Assembly: GCA_009761415.1 (NCBI GenBank) | Contig: QUOL01000009.1 | Coordinates: forward strand, 1,550,001-1,614,000 | Source: Sarcomyxa edulis | Taxonomy: Eukaryota > Basidiomycota > Agaricomycetes > Agaricales > Mycenaceae | Length of the DNA stretch: 64,000 nucleotides | Reading direction: 5' to 3' | Shown here: positions 22,548 to 35,030 of the stretch, piece after piece | Numbering within the stretch: position 1 is the first letter of the stretch | Layout of the letters: each line of letters starts with the position of its first letter | Notes under the pieces: generated by a model | Told to the model about the DNA's origin: nothing | Databases searched by the model: none | What the model saw: the letters and a program-made list of their open reading frames with translations, nothing else | Made by a program: the position numbers and the translations under genes

Positions 22548-24326
22548 CTACAAATCCTTCCGAAACTCGTAAAAGTAATCGTGTGCCACAGCTTCTTCAA
22601 GTCGCAACCGATAAGATGGATCAATATTGATGAGGCGACGAACGAGGTTGCTTAAGTCCGGATGTCTGACCACGATCTGCAAACGACCATGTCAGGAAGA
22701 TCAGCGGAGTATAGCTTGACTTGGGAGGCAGCATTACCGAGAAATGGGATAGACTAGCAACGCGTGCGATTGCTTCCAGGTTCGCGTCATCGTCCCTCAG
22801 GTCTCCGGAAGGAAACTTTGCTCTAGAAGGTGATTCTTTTGTGAACAATCTTTTGTTGCATTTCCTCGCGGCTTGTATTACACTTGTAGGGAGATACCCG
22901 ATGACGACCTCGATCGCAGCAATCCGCTCCGCTATATCGAAACTGGGAGTGAATATAGGACGTCTGCTGACCAGTTCCGCGAGGACACATCCGACAGAAA
23001 AGGCGTCAACAGGGGAATCCCATTCTAGTCCTGTCAAGAGAGGTAAGATTCCTATGGTGATCACAAGAATACGGCAAGTTACTCAGTGTCACTTCGGGAG
23101 CACGGTATCTGTTCGTACCGATGGAATGTCGTCTGTTGGAGCCTGAAGAAACGGCATCGTCGAAATCGATCAATTTGAGTTCAACCGTGCGCATAATGAC
23201 CTAGCATGAAAAGTCACACATGAAAAGTACATTCAGGGATGCTGCGATGGTTACGGCCAGATGACTTTGACAAAAACCTTATCGTTGAAGACACCCCTTG
23301 TGTCTAATGACCTAACAGTCACTCTGTCTCCGGACAGAAGAACGATATTGTCAGGTTTTATGTCCGTGTGTATGATACCGGAACGATGCACAACTAGAAA
23401 GATGTTCAGTCCGTATGATTTCGGTGCAGAATACAACATGACCCTACATGCGACAGCCCTGACTATCTGCCAGGCCATGGTCTTGATCTGTGAGGCTTCT
23501 AACGGAGCAAGTTCGTTATCGTCGAGTAGCATCCTTAGTGATGGTCCGTAGAGTTCTGTCACCATACACCAGTGCCTCTTGTGAACGAATCGGTCTGAGT
23601 AGGCGGAAATAAGACTGATGACATGAGATCAGTGCATTGTTAGATTCGGAAAAGTGAGAACAGCTCGTCACCTGGTGCTCGCTTCGGATCGCGAGCTGAG
23701 TTTGTGTAACATTTCTATAGCGTGTCGGCATACGTGTTCCCCTCTCTCTCCTTCATAGAAGACCTTGACAGCCGCGGCGAAGTTCTTGACTTCGTCAAAG
23801 ATCTCCCATACTGTCCCAGAAGTTCCCGAACCGATAAGACGAATCAAACGATCTATACAACGTTAGTGTAGAGTCGTACATCAATATAGAGCGCAAAGAT
23901 TGATACTTACAGCGCCTATTGAGCACGTCATCTATATAAAAAATGTCCCTATAAGTGCCAGATAGTATCAGATATGTCAGTTACACCTCGAATAATGCGT
24001 ACTTGGTGCTCACCTCTTGCTACTAATTTTTGTAGGAGGTCTCTGTTTCTTGATACACATGCGAGGATGCCGTTGTATGAAGTTTCGTGACTGACATTGA
24101 GCAAGACTGATGGCCAGTTGGATGAGCATATAGACACAATAGGGTAAGTGAGGACTTTACCGATACGACGACGTTGCATTTCTTTTCTGTTCTTCCGTGT
24201 GGATACAAGGCATAAGGTCCTAAACGACATTTCAGTGCGCATTAAATAACAAAGATGGAGGCCTCACATTTCCGATACAACGATATCTACTTGGTGTTGA
24301 GGCATCGAGGTCTCAGAGTTGACCAT
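22548..24326 (-). CDS. LAMMER/CLK-like dual-specificity protein kinase, divergent
   Basis: A protein kinase of about 410 aa in roughly nine exons from the ATG at 24326 to the stop at 22548. Kinase motifs in order: Gly-rich loop GSGTSGTV, catalytic Lys in AVKVFYEG, catalytic loop IIHTDIKPDN, metal-binding LIDFDDAV, activation segment end RYRAPEV, and subdomain IX DAFSVGCVLAEL. HTD in place of HRD and LEWDSPVDAFSVGC are features of the CLK/LAMMER group. The position of the EHLAMMER signature here reads DIAERIAAIE, so the signature is eroded. DFG is DFD. Catalytic Lys, HxD Asp, Asn and the DFx Asp are all present, so activity is possible. CLK kinases usually phosphorylate SR splicing proteins. 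A plus-strand F-box gene begins about 380 bp away. Confidence 0.82.
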
Positions 24327-24702
24327 TCCCGTCAGCGGAGGTCAAATTGATCGAGGGAGTCGGATCGGCTGTTTTCCGACTCGATCCCGTTGATGGCTTA
24401 ACCACATGGCAGCGCGACTGGCTATTCGTCTAATTTCCACAATGCTCCACGTCTTTGCCTCATCCACAGCGTATTTAAGATGAGTGCCATATTCAAAAGA
24501 CATCGACTTTTCCTCAAAACCTTTTCCAACTCCAGACAATATCTGTGATGTTCGAGCGAAGACGTTTTAAACAACGTCAAATGGCTATCAGGGCCTACAA
24601 AGAAGCACGAAATTTCAAACCCCATGCCAGGTAGACTATCCATGCATTCTCTGTAGATTGCAAGGTTAGTACTAATGGTACCAATCCAGATATTTTGCGA
24701 AT

Positions 24703-25868
24703 ATGTCGACAATCATGATTCTTCCGACCGAGACTATACTCGAAATTTTGGAACATTCTTCGAAAATCACGATAACTGCAGTCATGAGAACCAACAGGGC
24801 CATGCATGGTATCGGCACTCGAGCGTTGTACACAGCCGTAGACGTCCAGGACCTATCTGCGCGACTTTTCTTTACCACAATAGCTTCAAGAACGACACTC
24901 TCCGACTTCTACTCGCACTTCGTGAAAAAACTGACTTTTTCGGCCATCGGATATGGTGACAAATTCATTGTGTTCCCTATATTCTGCGAAACTCTCTTAT
25001 GCCTTCAAAATCTGCAATATTTGTCCATCACAACGTGCACCGGAGATGGAGATTGGATGCGCCTCTGCATGAAACGATTCGGCATTATTCGTGAATCTGA
25101 ATCCACGTTATCGATCGCCCGTACGCCAGTAGCACAGCGGGCCTTGTACACAAGGTTGACTCTTCCCTCCTTGCAAACTCTCAGGATAGGAGGGGATGTC
25201 GCCTCGATCGATATTGCATGGTATCGTCGACTCTCCGAAGTGTCGTTTACTACTCCCCTCAATTACGAAGAAGTAGATCAGTTGTTGATCGTTCTTGGCT
25301 CAACGTCGATGAAGGCATCGTTGGAATCCCTCTCCATCAGGTTACTCCCTGCGGTTGACATCGAGCCTGTGTTATGGGCGTTGTCGGAGAGCATTCCTAA
25401 ATTACACACCTTAACTATCGAGCAACCTTTACTCAATTCATTGGTGAGTCCGCGACACTCTGACCTAGAAACAGTCTAACTCGATGTTTACAGAAAGTAC
25501 TCAACATGGTGACCTCTTCGAAGGCGATGTTTCCTCTTTTACGAAACCTTCTTCTCAATAGGTTCGCCGAATGCTCTCCCTGCGATGCTCTAAAAACATT
25601 GTCAGTGCAGGAGTTCCAACACATCGTGCTGTGTACTCTGAACGCTGTATCGGATACAAGCTTCTTATTATCGTTCGTTTGTTTTGGATGCATGTCCTGG
25701 ACACGCTATTTGGATTCGCGGGTGTGGTCATCTGGTATGGACGGGGAAGCGACAGTTTGGTGGGACAACGGTCTAGGAAGAATCAACAGAAGAGATATGG
25801 AGAGGAATATCAGGTCGCTGAGATCTGGGGTCACAGTTCCTACACCCATGGAATGGAGCGCCATATAA
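24703..25868 (+). CDS. F-box-like protein
   Basis: Two exons (24703-25443 and 25492-25868) are joined by a GTGAGT...ACAG intron. The N-terminus, ILPTETILEILEHSSKITIT, is a compact F-box-like domain with LP and the following ILE-I spacing. About 350 residues without other domains follow; repeated LPSLQTLRI and LESLSIRLL segments suggest a leucine-rich-repeat-like solenoid. F-box proteins recruit substrates to SCF ubiquitin ligases through Skp1; the substrate is unknown. It is distinct from the two F-box genes at 54-61 kb, which have an N-terminal coiled coil. Confidence 0.72.
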
Positions 25869-26200
25869 ACATTGCGGTTCCTCGTCGATAAATATCATAT
25901 ACCCCTCCCTCCTCGCATGCAATGTGACGAAAATTCGCCCTGTCATCGCTTTTACGAAATAAAATATATGATGCTCTCGAATAGAATGTCCGGGATAGAT
26001 TTTGATATTCCAGATTCCATGTTTTAAGACTCTATTTTCCGTAAGTATGTAACTTTCGACTACAGCTTAGTGAAGTAGAGTCAGTAACACGTGCACAGTG
26101 TCCAGGCCCGCCCGTTAGGGCCATTCTATCAACTATATGGTATGCCGCATACCAGACACGGCCTATAGATAGTAGATCATACCAATCACTAAATCAGCAT
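25869..26200. other. intergenic, no gene seen
   Basis: About 330 bp between the plus-strand F-box gene and the minus-strand G pseudogene (convergent 3' ends). No feature recognised. Confidence 0.5.
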
Positions 26201-26980
26201 TCAAGCTTTCGAACTTTCGAAGCTTAGATCAAGCTCTAGTATCTCCATGCAGTCGTCGGATGTACCGATGTTGAGTGAGCCGAAAAAGCGTTGGTCATGG
26301 AGGTTCCTCGTCACCAAACCTCTGTGTCCTCCCACTTCTTCGATGAAACAAGGTGAATTGCGGTCCGACTCAGCGCCAATACGCATTGACGGCCAGTCCG
26401 AGCCAGACGGAATGGACTGTGATACGGAGGCGTCCCAGCTGAACTTGCCAATTTCGTTCGCGAATTTCTCCATTTCCTGCCTGTTCCTCAAGATCCGCGT
26501 TGAGGACCATCGGAGAATGGTATCGACAATGACGGACCTTCACAATCGGCCGTCAACGGGGTATGGTCCTTTCGCGGAAGATATCAATCCCCCCCCGGTC
26601 GTAGTCTCCGGTCGATTCCTGGCGTCTCCTGAATGATTGACTACAACAGTCATCATCGTAATGACCCCATCGGAGGTATTGTATCAGGTATGACATACCA
26701 GGTATTGACCAGCGGCAAGTATATGATCGCCTGTATGACCCGCATCCCCACATCGGATGTTTTCCTCCGTTCGCTACTCCATCGTTCGTGTCTCTTCGCT
26801 GCCTGTCAAAACTACCAGTCTGTCATTTTTCATGTAGTACTTAATTTCCGGAAGGAAAACGTACTGCTGTATATATCGTCGACAATTTCTCTGTCACAGT
26901 GATGTTTTCACCTGTGTGTCTTTGGGGTCAAAACTGCCGACAAAGTCTCTCATTTCGTTCTGCGTGCTTGCACTCGCCAT
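26201..26980 (-). pseudogene. Family G copy 1, decayed
   Basis: The region aligns exon by exon with the intact family G gene at 31.5-32.35 kb. Exon 1 equivalent: MASASTQNEMRDFVGSF. Exon 2 equivalent: RTEENIRC...DHILAAGQYL, against RTKNYFRY...DHIVKSGQYA. Exon 3 equivalent: ETPGIDRRLRPGG, against ETPRFDRGTRPGC; then FSWDASV and IPSGSDW, against LSWRISV and SPSGSEW. The breaks are a TAG inside the exon 2 equivalent, a TGA soon after the start of the exon 3 equivalent, a further stop, and a frame change before the last block. The function of the family is unknown. Confidence 0.65.
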
Positions 26981-27491
26981 GAGATCTGCCCAGGATAACG
27001 ACAAGTGTCAGAGATGCTCTCGTCCTTCACAATCTAATTACATACGCAAAACAGTGAACTGCTGGATACTTATTAGAAGACGTCGACAGGATATTGAGGA
27101 AAGCTCACCACCTGTAAGGACTTCGATTCTTGATCTGCGTTGTTCGCTACGCGCCCGCCTTGCAGAATCGTCTAGTTTCAGATAGCAAGAATGGACGGGT
27201 GAACATAGAAGCAAAACCGACGTAGAGGACATTCTGTAAAGAGGAACGAGTTTGATTCGAGTTTCTCTCCGTCTTAGTCCAGGAATCTCCTGATTTTTAT
27301 CATGATTATACGAGTTTCTATAGTGGAGCAAAGATGACTTTCAGATTGCCTTAGAAGGGAGGATAGTGCAAGAAGAAACGCAGCAGGTTGCAAGCAGGTT
27401 GTCGAAAGAAAAGGACGATCTAATCGATGGGGCGATCACTCTCTTCCTCAAACTTCTTCGTCGTTTTCACCACTGTCTCGTCATACGACTC
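26981..27491. other. intergenic, no gene seen
   Basis: About 510 bp between the G pseudogene and the end of R copy E. It contains the 3' flank shared by family R copies (near 27420-27540). No independent gene seen. Confidence 0.45.
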
Positions 27492-30138
27492 TCATCCTTG
27501 TCTCGGGCTCAAAAGGAGATGGGAAAATGATACATTGTACTGGTGAGCACTTTTATTCTGAGAACGAGATACTATAAAGAGAAGAAAAAGAAAAAGAAAA
27601 GAAAAGGGAAAATCGACAAAAGTGACGAAAAATTGGCGGGAGCAGGTATCCCTCACCACCTCTTGTTCACGTCTCACGGCTTTCGCATCTATGGAAGTCA
27701 ATGGATACATCAGCTGCGGGTTTCTCCTCTTGGCACAGACCATCTACACTCACCATTCTTGGGCCGCTGTCACGTCGACTTTGGCTCGTTGAATAAGGGT
27801 TGGATTTGTTTGTGTTAGAGGAGGATCCCCTGTGGTTCCGAATAGGACCACCTAGATGCAGCGAGACGAGCATGTCAGCAGGGAAGCACATTGATCTATA
27901 ATAGTTGACTAACCGTTGGTGGACTCGGGAACACTTGAGACGGGCGCCCCACCGACGGGTGGGTGACTAGATACCGCCGTTTCTACATAGGAGGATAGGA
28001 GATCAGCTTCGAGCTCACTTCAAAGTTGCGAACAGACTGTGTCTCGTACCGTATGAGACGACCTCCTTGTTCTTCGCGGTCTGCGCTTCGATCTCATGCA
28101 GTCGGACCGACAACTGCTTCATGTCTTTACTATGCTGCTCTTTCCTGATCTCATGCTGCCTGAGACACTCTTTCATCCTCTCCATATGCGGCACACCTGC
28201 CATAGAAAATAAAAGTGTCAGTGTCGTCGCACCCCGAACACGCGAGTATTTAGAAATATCACTTACATTCCCTCACGGCGTCGAGCTGAGACCGTATCCA
28301 CTTCGTACCTATCGGCTGAAACACCCCCATGTCCTGCTGTTCAGCCAGCAGACTAATTAGCCTTTTCCCCTCTGTGGATCTTTCGCTACGCCTCGTTCGC
28401 GAGCGGATCTTGTCTGCTTCCAGCGCGTTTTTTTTTCTTTCGTCAGACGACAAAGTCTTTCGAGTCGTTACTGGAGGAACGGAGGGTGCTGAGCGACTCG
28501 ACGTCGACGCGATAGGAGAGCTGACAGTATTTGCTGTATGAGCAACGGGAGGAGAGACCGGCGCCGGGGTGGGTGGGCTGAGATCATAGGGGACGAATGC
28601 AGCCACGTTGTCTGACCATGGGTCATTGTAGATACTCCAATCAATGAATTGTCCAAACGATTCGGAGTCCTCAGGAGTGACAGAAGAGGATGCCGCGTGG
28701 TTGAGAACGTTGGTGTTGGCAACAAGGACAAAGTCCTTCGGGATTTCGTTGTTGCCCGAGAGGCTCGCATGCGGTGCCGTTGGTAGAGCAATTAGAATGT
28801 GCGACGATTCGACGGGAAGAAGCGGGGAGGACTCTAGAACGGGGTATGGAGTGGCGGCGTGATATGGAGCGAACGCGTTGTGTGGCTCGACGGGAGGACT
28901 GCTGAGATGCTTAAGTCTTGAAAGGTGTTGGTGAGATGAGTCGGCAGGTAGAACCCCCAAGGCCTGCTGCATCTGGGCGAGCAACCGAAGTTTATCAATC
29001 AGATCTTCCTTTTCCTGCAGATCCTCCGAGTGGAGCCGGGTTCCCAAAGAGCCAACCTGTGACAAGCCTGCAGGATTTATAGTCAATGCGCATCCTGTGA
29101 AGAGGTTCATCGAATGCAGCACTTACATTCCGTCAGCCTAGTTTTCGCGTTCTTCGCCCAATCTACTGCTTCTGGCCTCGCACAATAACCTTCTATGATG
29201 TTCTTTCGCATAGTATCCTCGACTATCTTTATTTCGCCCTCCAATCTGAGATTCGAGACTTTATCCTCTTTTGCCCCCTGGTTGTTTTCCTGTGACTTCC
29301 ACTCGGGATTTCCGTTGTTGGGAATACGGGAGGTGGAGGCGTCATTGGATGGAGGAGTAGGAGAGGTCGTGTTGAAGAAGGGTGTCGAGAGGATAGGGCG
29401 ACGAGAGGAGGTGGCGTACGCGACAGTGGACTCGTCGTAGAGGGTTTCGAATGGTGAGTCCGAGAACTGCATCTGAGGGGCGTACGACGAAGCAGGAGGG
29501 GGATTAACTCCATGAGTAGCGTGTGATGGATGTCCGGTAGGAAGTGCTCTCGGGTCGGGATATGGCCTAGAGTTGTGTGTCGCGCTTGAGCTGAGAGGTT
29601 GACGGAAAGATGCACCGCGATGTACACTTGAAAGATCGCGAGGATGGTAGAGCGATTCTGTTTGAGCAGATGGATCAAACGAGGATCCAGATGGGTGGAA
29701 TGAGCTAGAATAATATGTTGCGCCGGAAGGATAATAAGAAGGGAAGCTCGCGATATCGGTTTGGTAGGAAGATGGAAGGAAGGAAGAGAGGTGCGGAGTA
29801 GAGAGGATTGAGGATTGAGCTGAGGAGTCTGCAGATGGGATGAAATTGAGATGATTGTAAGTCGGCCCCATCTGAGCAGAAGACTCGATGGAGGAACCAG
29901 ACGGAGAGGCTGAGCTCAATGTGACACTCGGGTTCGACGAGCCAGACGACGAAATCGGTTTTAGAGTAGAATACGAGGACCTCATATCTGGTCCCGCGAC
30001 GTAGTCAACGAAAGTGTCTGGATGTAGGTATAAAATGATTAGTTGGAATTTGTTTCAGTGGCACATCAGACACGAACTGAGAAATAAAGCGTTGTTCTCC
30101 TTAGACGAGTCTTTAGGGGGGTTCTCTACGCGGTCCAT
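27492..30138 (-). CDS. Family R copy E: Ser/Pro-rich protein with basic and coiled segments
   Basis: Seven exons (30138-30078, 30017-29127, 29067-28267, 28196-28050, 27982-27914, 27851-27754, 27539-27492) join in frame to 704 aa. The start MDRVENPPKDSS is about 100 bp downstream of a TATA-like box. The first large exon is Ser/Pro/Tyr-rich. The second has a basic run (SSDERKKNALEADKIRSRTR). Both exons end in a similar way, with W-x-(K/R)...EC split by a phase-1 intron. Exon 4 is a charged helical segment, and exon 6 has the family signature GPIRNHRGSSS...NPYS. Exons 5-7 align with exons 3-5 of R copies A and B. A downstream block reading DSGENDEEV in the final frame follows a stop, so this copy ends earlier than copy D. 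It may be a nuclear protein; function unknown. Confidence 0.6.
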
Positions 30139-30239
30139 TGCTATCTTGTAAGTTTGAGTGTATAGAGAGGATGAGTGTGGTAAGAGATGGATGTGGCAGT
30201 GGAATGGTGGTTGAAGGTAAGAACTCGAGGAAGAGGGGC

Positions 30240-30246
30240 TTATATA
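30240..30246 (-). promoter_or_regulatory. TATA-like box of R copy E
   Basis: TATATAA on the minus strand about 103 bp before the ATG at 30138. Confidence 0.45.
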
Positions 30247-31523
30247 CGTCCCATTTCGGACCGTGCCTTTGTGCCACCCATCAGATCAACATTACAATCG
30301 ATCGCGTAGATACATGTGCTTCTTTGATGGCATTCAATCTAGGTGGCAGGCCTTCTTTCTTCGGCCGAGGACGTCTGCTTCTCAAGACGTGGCCGTGCCT
30401 CTGTGGACTGCTTCTTTACATCAAACTGCTTGCTCGTACACTCACCTATATGCGCCAAGAGTCTAACATATTACCAGTTCTAGATATTCGTGTGATATAC
30501 GGAATACAAAGGAGGTTAAATTGCGGTAGCTCGGAAATGGTGGTAACACGAGGTCTGTTGATTCTGACTCAGCTAATCGACGTGTCAAACAAATACCAAT
30601 TTGAGTAACCCCGGAGGCATTTGTGATAGGCTGCAATAGATCAGCCATAAACCGAGCACCGAGAAGGGTAATTCTTCAAAGACAAAACTGGTCATTGACC
30701 AGTCCCAGATCATTGAGATCTGTGACTTACATACTCCGACGTATTAAACTTAAAGACACAGCATAGCTTGGAGAATGCAGTGACGCCTCATGTGACTTAT
30801 CAATCTCCGCGCAAGAAGACACTGACTCCCCCCGCTGGATGGTAGTTCTCCCTAGGAGCTGGAGCGTAACGTGAATCGCAAATTAGGTCACAGCCCGTAG
30901 CACCAATACCTTTAAAGGACACGCTGTAAGTGGTCTTAGAGAAGTGCGTGTGTCTCAGTCTCACGAATTCGCTGGGAGGGAGTGACGAGTGCCACACAAA
31001 CCTGAAATGCATTTTCCCCCAGAATTTATCGAACGAAACAAAGGATGAAATTGAAGTTGGATACGCACTGATTTATTTAACTGCTAGCAAGGATTGCGCT
31101 AGGTAGACGGGGAGGAATGCTCCATGATGGGAGAGCAAGTCGAAGAGCAGTGACCGGATTTGGAAACGATCACTGGTCACGATCACCTAACGTCACGTCA
31201 TTCACGCAGCGTCGTGATCAAGTCACATCACGTCTCTCAAACACATCAGTATCTAATTATAAGCATGGCTGAGTATCTGCTAGATACAACGCCTTGATGA
31301 TTTGGTCAAGAGAAAATCGAAATCAAACTGAACCCCTCGCCGCTATCGATCTTGTCGTTGACGTCGAAGAATGTGTTGCAAAGAGCATGGCTATGTCGCA
31401 TACAAGACAAGGTCTGTTGAATAGCATACCAATTCTATGAACCTGACTATACCAATGATCGTCCAGGCCTTTGGATTCTCTAAAACTGTATCAAGCGCTA
31501 GCAACTCCGTTGATCTTGCCAGT
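30247..31523. other. intergenic, one weak open frame
   Basis: About 1.3 kb between two minus-strand genes. A minus-strand frame at 31012-30800 (FVWHSSLPPSEFVRL onward) is open for 70 codons but has no homolog in the window and no clear splice partners. Nothing else seen. Confidence 0.4.
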
Positions 31524-32353
31524 CTACCGTCGCCAATCCTCCTCTGTGACAGGGCGCAACGGAAACTCTAGTTTCCCCCATTCTTCAATGGAATACTGTG
31601 AACTGCGGTCTGACGCCGGGCTGACATCCATGATTGACCATTCCGAGCCAGACGGACTGGAATCTAATACCGATATTCTCCAGCTCAACTTGTCAGTACC
31701 ATTGGGAGATCTCTCCGGTTCTCGCTCCTCGACGTCCGGCGTGTAGGGATCAACTGGACCATCAGAGTTTGCCATCGACGACGACAGACACTCCCAGTCG
31801 GGTGTCAATGTGGCATTCTTTTCGGGGAGAGTATCATGACATCCTGGTCGTGTTCCTCGGTCAAATCTTGGCGTCTCCTGATTAACCGACTGGAAGAATG
31901 GGTAAACAATCATTATGATGTCGCTTCGGAGGCGCTGTGTCAGGTATAACATACTGCGTATTGGCCAGATTTAACGATGTGATCGCATGCATGAGCCGTA
32001 TGTCCATATCGGAAATAGTTCTTCGTTCTCTCCTCACTCGTTTTCTTATCTTCGACGACTGCCAGATCTACAGCTCCGTCATTTGAACGCAAGAGATAAA
32101 TTCAAGAGAAAAACGCACCACTGTAGCTTTCATTGGTAGTATCAGCGTTGACCGGGACCATCATTGGAGGAGCAATCTCGCCTGCGCCTCTTTGTTCAGC
32201 GATATATACGAACACCCTCACTTTGGTCTGCTTACTCGTGATCTGATTCGTTGGGACGAAGTTTGCTTCTGCCGAAGAGGGCCTAAGTCCAGTGTAGCTC
32301 TTGTCGTCTAGTAGAAAGCTCAACGACATCTTGTTTCTAGTGCGGGGGGCCAT
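31524..32353 (-). CDS. Family G copy 2, intact hypothetical protein
   Basis: Three exons (32353-32119, 32058-31955, 31877-31524) join in frame to 230 aa, start MAPRTRNKMSLSF. I do not recognise the family. The exon structure is supported by the parallel arrangement in the decayed copy at 26.2-27.0 kb: conserved blocks DHIVKSGQYA at the end of exon 2, and ETPRFDRGTRPG at the start of exon 3, continuing with LSWRISV and SPSGSEW. The C-terminal third is acidic and Ser/Pro-rich. There is no signal peptide or membrane segment. Each G copy lies just 3' of an R gene on the same strand, so the pair was duplicated as a block. Confidence 0.6.
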
Positions 32354-33829
32354 TGCGCAGAACAAAAGTCTAGTCAAGCGGAGAGGATGCAACGAAAGCA
32401 ATCATACATACTCTTACCCCATGAGTGAACCTCGTGCTGTATGTGGTATGCGCAGAGGTTGCTCCCATTACAGTTCCCACATATATGAAATGGAGCGATG
32501 GCTGGAAGGGGGACTACACTGTTTCAGTTTTCTTCGTACGTCAGTCGCGCCGTAAGCTCTGAATGCAAGGAGCCTGGGATGGAAAATCCGAAACTCGGAG
32601 CGCAGAGAGAGAAGGGTGAGAAATACATGTCGGGATCCGAGTGTACCGCCGTCATAGGTGTGTCAAATCACCTGAGTTGTGAATGAACATTCGTCGAGTC
32701 CTGCTGCAGAGAGAAAGATAGCAAAAACATAACAAAAACGATATCAAAAAGAAGTCAAAGGATAATGGAGAGGAGTAGAACTGTGGTTACGGACGCGGAG
32801 ATAGGCGTCAAAATATCCGAGTTACAAACAAGAAGCTGGAAGAACGAGGACAGTCAACAACGTTCAAGCAATAGCCGGTCGTATGGTCCAAAATCTTGGT
32901 GCTGCCAAACAGGTCATTTGAAGGAAGGTCTTGGTATAAAATGGGACATACCAAAGAAGGCCAACATTGACACTCACTATCAGTCGAGTGCGCTGTGTAG
33001 ACCAATGTTCATCAGCCCAAGATGACATTGGTCGTACACAGATCATTGTAGACATGATCTGGCGTACAGTAGGTGCACGACATGAAGGAGAACGATTCAT
33101 CAAAGCGAAAGCACGACCCGAGAGGCAAAGGGACAACTCGCGAGTCTCAGAAATGCATTAATCAACCAAGGCCAGCAGAAACCAACCAACATAAGCAGAT
33201 TCTTTGATTGTTCTATGTTATAAGAATGGGTCAGTCCTGAAGATCTGTCATGAAAAGTAAATCACGAAAAGAGGTGGAAAGTATTGAACCAGGTGGAAAC
33301 ACATCGAACGCTGGCAAATGGTTTCCAGCGTAAATGGCAGCGGAATACTGACAACAGCTCTACAAAGAGGAAGCGAACTGATATTCCATGCCCAGACACC
33401 CTTGATGTAAGGGAAATCAATGCACACGGGGTAAGTCGACTCCTGACGTAGGTCGATGCGGTGTAAAACGAGCACAGGAAAGAACGCACGCGTTCAATGG
33501 AGAGGATTCCTATGATGATACATCTAAAGGCAGGCATGGCTCGAAGCTCGTAGTCAGAAGAATTGTTGTAATAACCGTCGACTGGCACGCGGTACGACAG
33601 TCATAACAGAGGTCATCGGCCTTCAATGCAGTGAGGACGTAGAGAGACTTCCGAACTCTAGTACGATACAATCGAGTTCTTCGAAACATCTGCCGTTGTG
33701 AGGCATGTGCAAATGCAACGATGAACAGAAGAACGTGGGAGTTAAGAAGGACAAGACGAGAGAAAAGAATAGGCGCTCACGCGCTCACGATCAGGCGCTG
33801 TTATCTGATCGATCACTAGTCACTTCTCT
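32354..33829. other. intergenic, remnants only
   Basis: About 1.5 kb between G copy 2 and R copy D. A minus-strand hydrophobic fragment (AFRCIIIGILSIERVRSF near 33530) could be a relic of a membrane protein but has no supporting exons. No gene is called. Confidence 0.4.
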
Positions 33830-34663
33830 TCAAACCTCCTCGTCGTTTTCGCTGTCCAATTCAAGCTCGAGAGGGATATCCAAGGGAAAACATTCTTGAC
33901 TGTGAGTACATTTATTGATTCATCAGCATTCGAGGACTTATAAACGCAGAGATCGGCTCGCAAGCTGGAGTATCGTTTGGGAGGTGGGGCTGTGGGATAG
34001 CGATAGCTGGACAGAAACGAACGACAGAAAAGATGTCACAGGTAAACTCCAACATTGATACTCGTCCACTAACCTCTGCCGAGTGCGTCTCGCAAGCTGG
34101 AGTATTTCTCGGAAGACGGGAGAGCAGCGGGTGGAAGTGCAGAGTGCAGAGACTCCCCTAGATTCAAACATGAGATAAGAATATCAGCTCCTGCTCATTC
34201 TGAACTTCGAACCCGTGCAAAATACCGCGATTAAAGGCCTCCATCAGACACCTATTGATTTTAGCTTCATTTCGTTGCCTCTGGGCTGCCCTCTTAGCCG
34301 CCGCCAGCTGGGTTGCCAAACGGTCCTATTCTTTTTTCTTGCGTGAGCCTCTTCTTCAACCTTCTTTACGATGCTATTCATGAACTCGTCGAAATCATAG
34401 TCATCAGGAGCGAGAGAAAATATGGGAGGAGTGGAAAAGGGTAGCGCAGTTCCCGTTTCGGTGAGCCTGGCAATGATCCAATACATCCCTCTCCTCATTG
34501 ATGTTGATAGCTTTGAAAGGTGGCACGTCGCGGAAGATAGGGTGTTGAGACGATGAAACTTCGATAGGAAATAGCAACATCTCATATCTGGATCCTCTGT
34601 GGCACAATCAAACGAATTGAGAATAGCAAGCGGCTGGACAGAAGGACGAATTTGACTTTTCAT
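33830..34663 (-). pseudogene. Family R copy D, frameshifted
   Basis: The copy begins MKSQIRPSVQPL at 34663, matching the start of R copies A and B (NRPSVQPL). It then changes frame: the block SSSQHPIFRDVPPFK lies in one frame, and the following TETGTALPF and FMNSIVKKVEEE lie in another. A second change occurs in an A-rich run, after which RLATQLAAAKRAAQRQRNEA matches the coiled segment of A and B. The last exon keeps the longest C-terminus of the family, ECFPLDIPLELELDSENDEEV with a stop at 33830. At least two frameshifts make it a likely pseudogene, although its 3' end is the least altered. Confidence 0.7.
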
Positions 34664-35030
34664 GAGCCTTCGAGTGGATTGATCAGACGAGTGAGCAGTA
34701 GAAGACTGAGTGGCACAAGCACGTATCGGCTGAACGAGTACGGGACAAGTGAGGAAGAAAAAAATCAAAGAAAGGTAAGAGTTTGGGTGTGGCTAGCAAT
34801 GCATTGTCACGTCGCTTACTTCCTTTGTTCTCTTCACATTACATCGGATCGAACTTCCTATTGGATACTATTTCGCGTCGAAAACTCCGCTCCCGCTTTG
34901 ACGCCTCGTGTTTCTGTCAATTTTTTACTCGGCCACCGACCTCTTTTCTAGGCTCACTATCCGCGATGAACGGTGAATAACATCGCATTAGGCTATGATA
35001 AGTGTAAATCTCGATTATTGATACGGGTTC

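Noticed and set aside
28330..28480. bZIP basic region in R copy E
   Set aside because: The run DERKKNALEADKIRSRTRR is basic but lacks the N-x-x-(A/S)-A-x-x-(S/C)-R pattern, and no leucine heptad follows.
32700..33000. Plus-strand frame with basic residues near 32765
   Set aside because: Composition follows an A/G-rich strand bias; no neighbours or splice sites support it.
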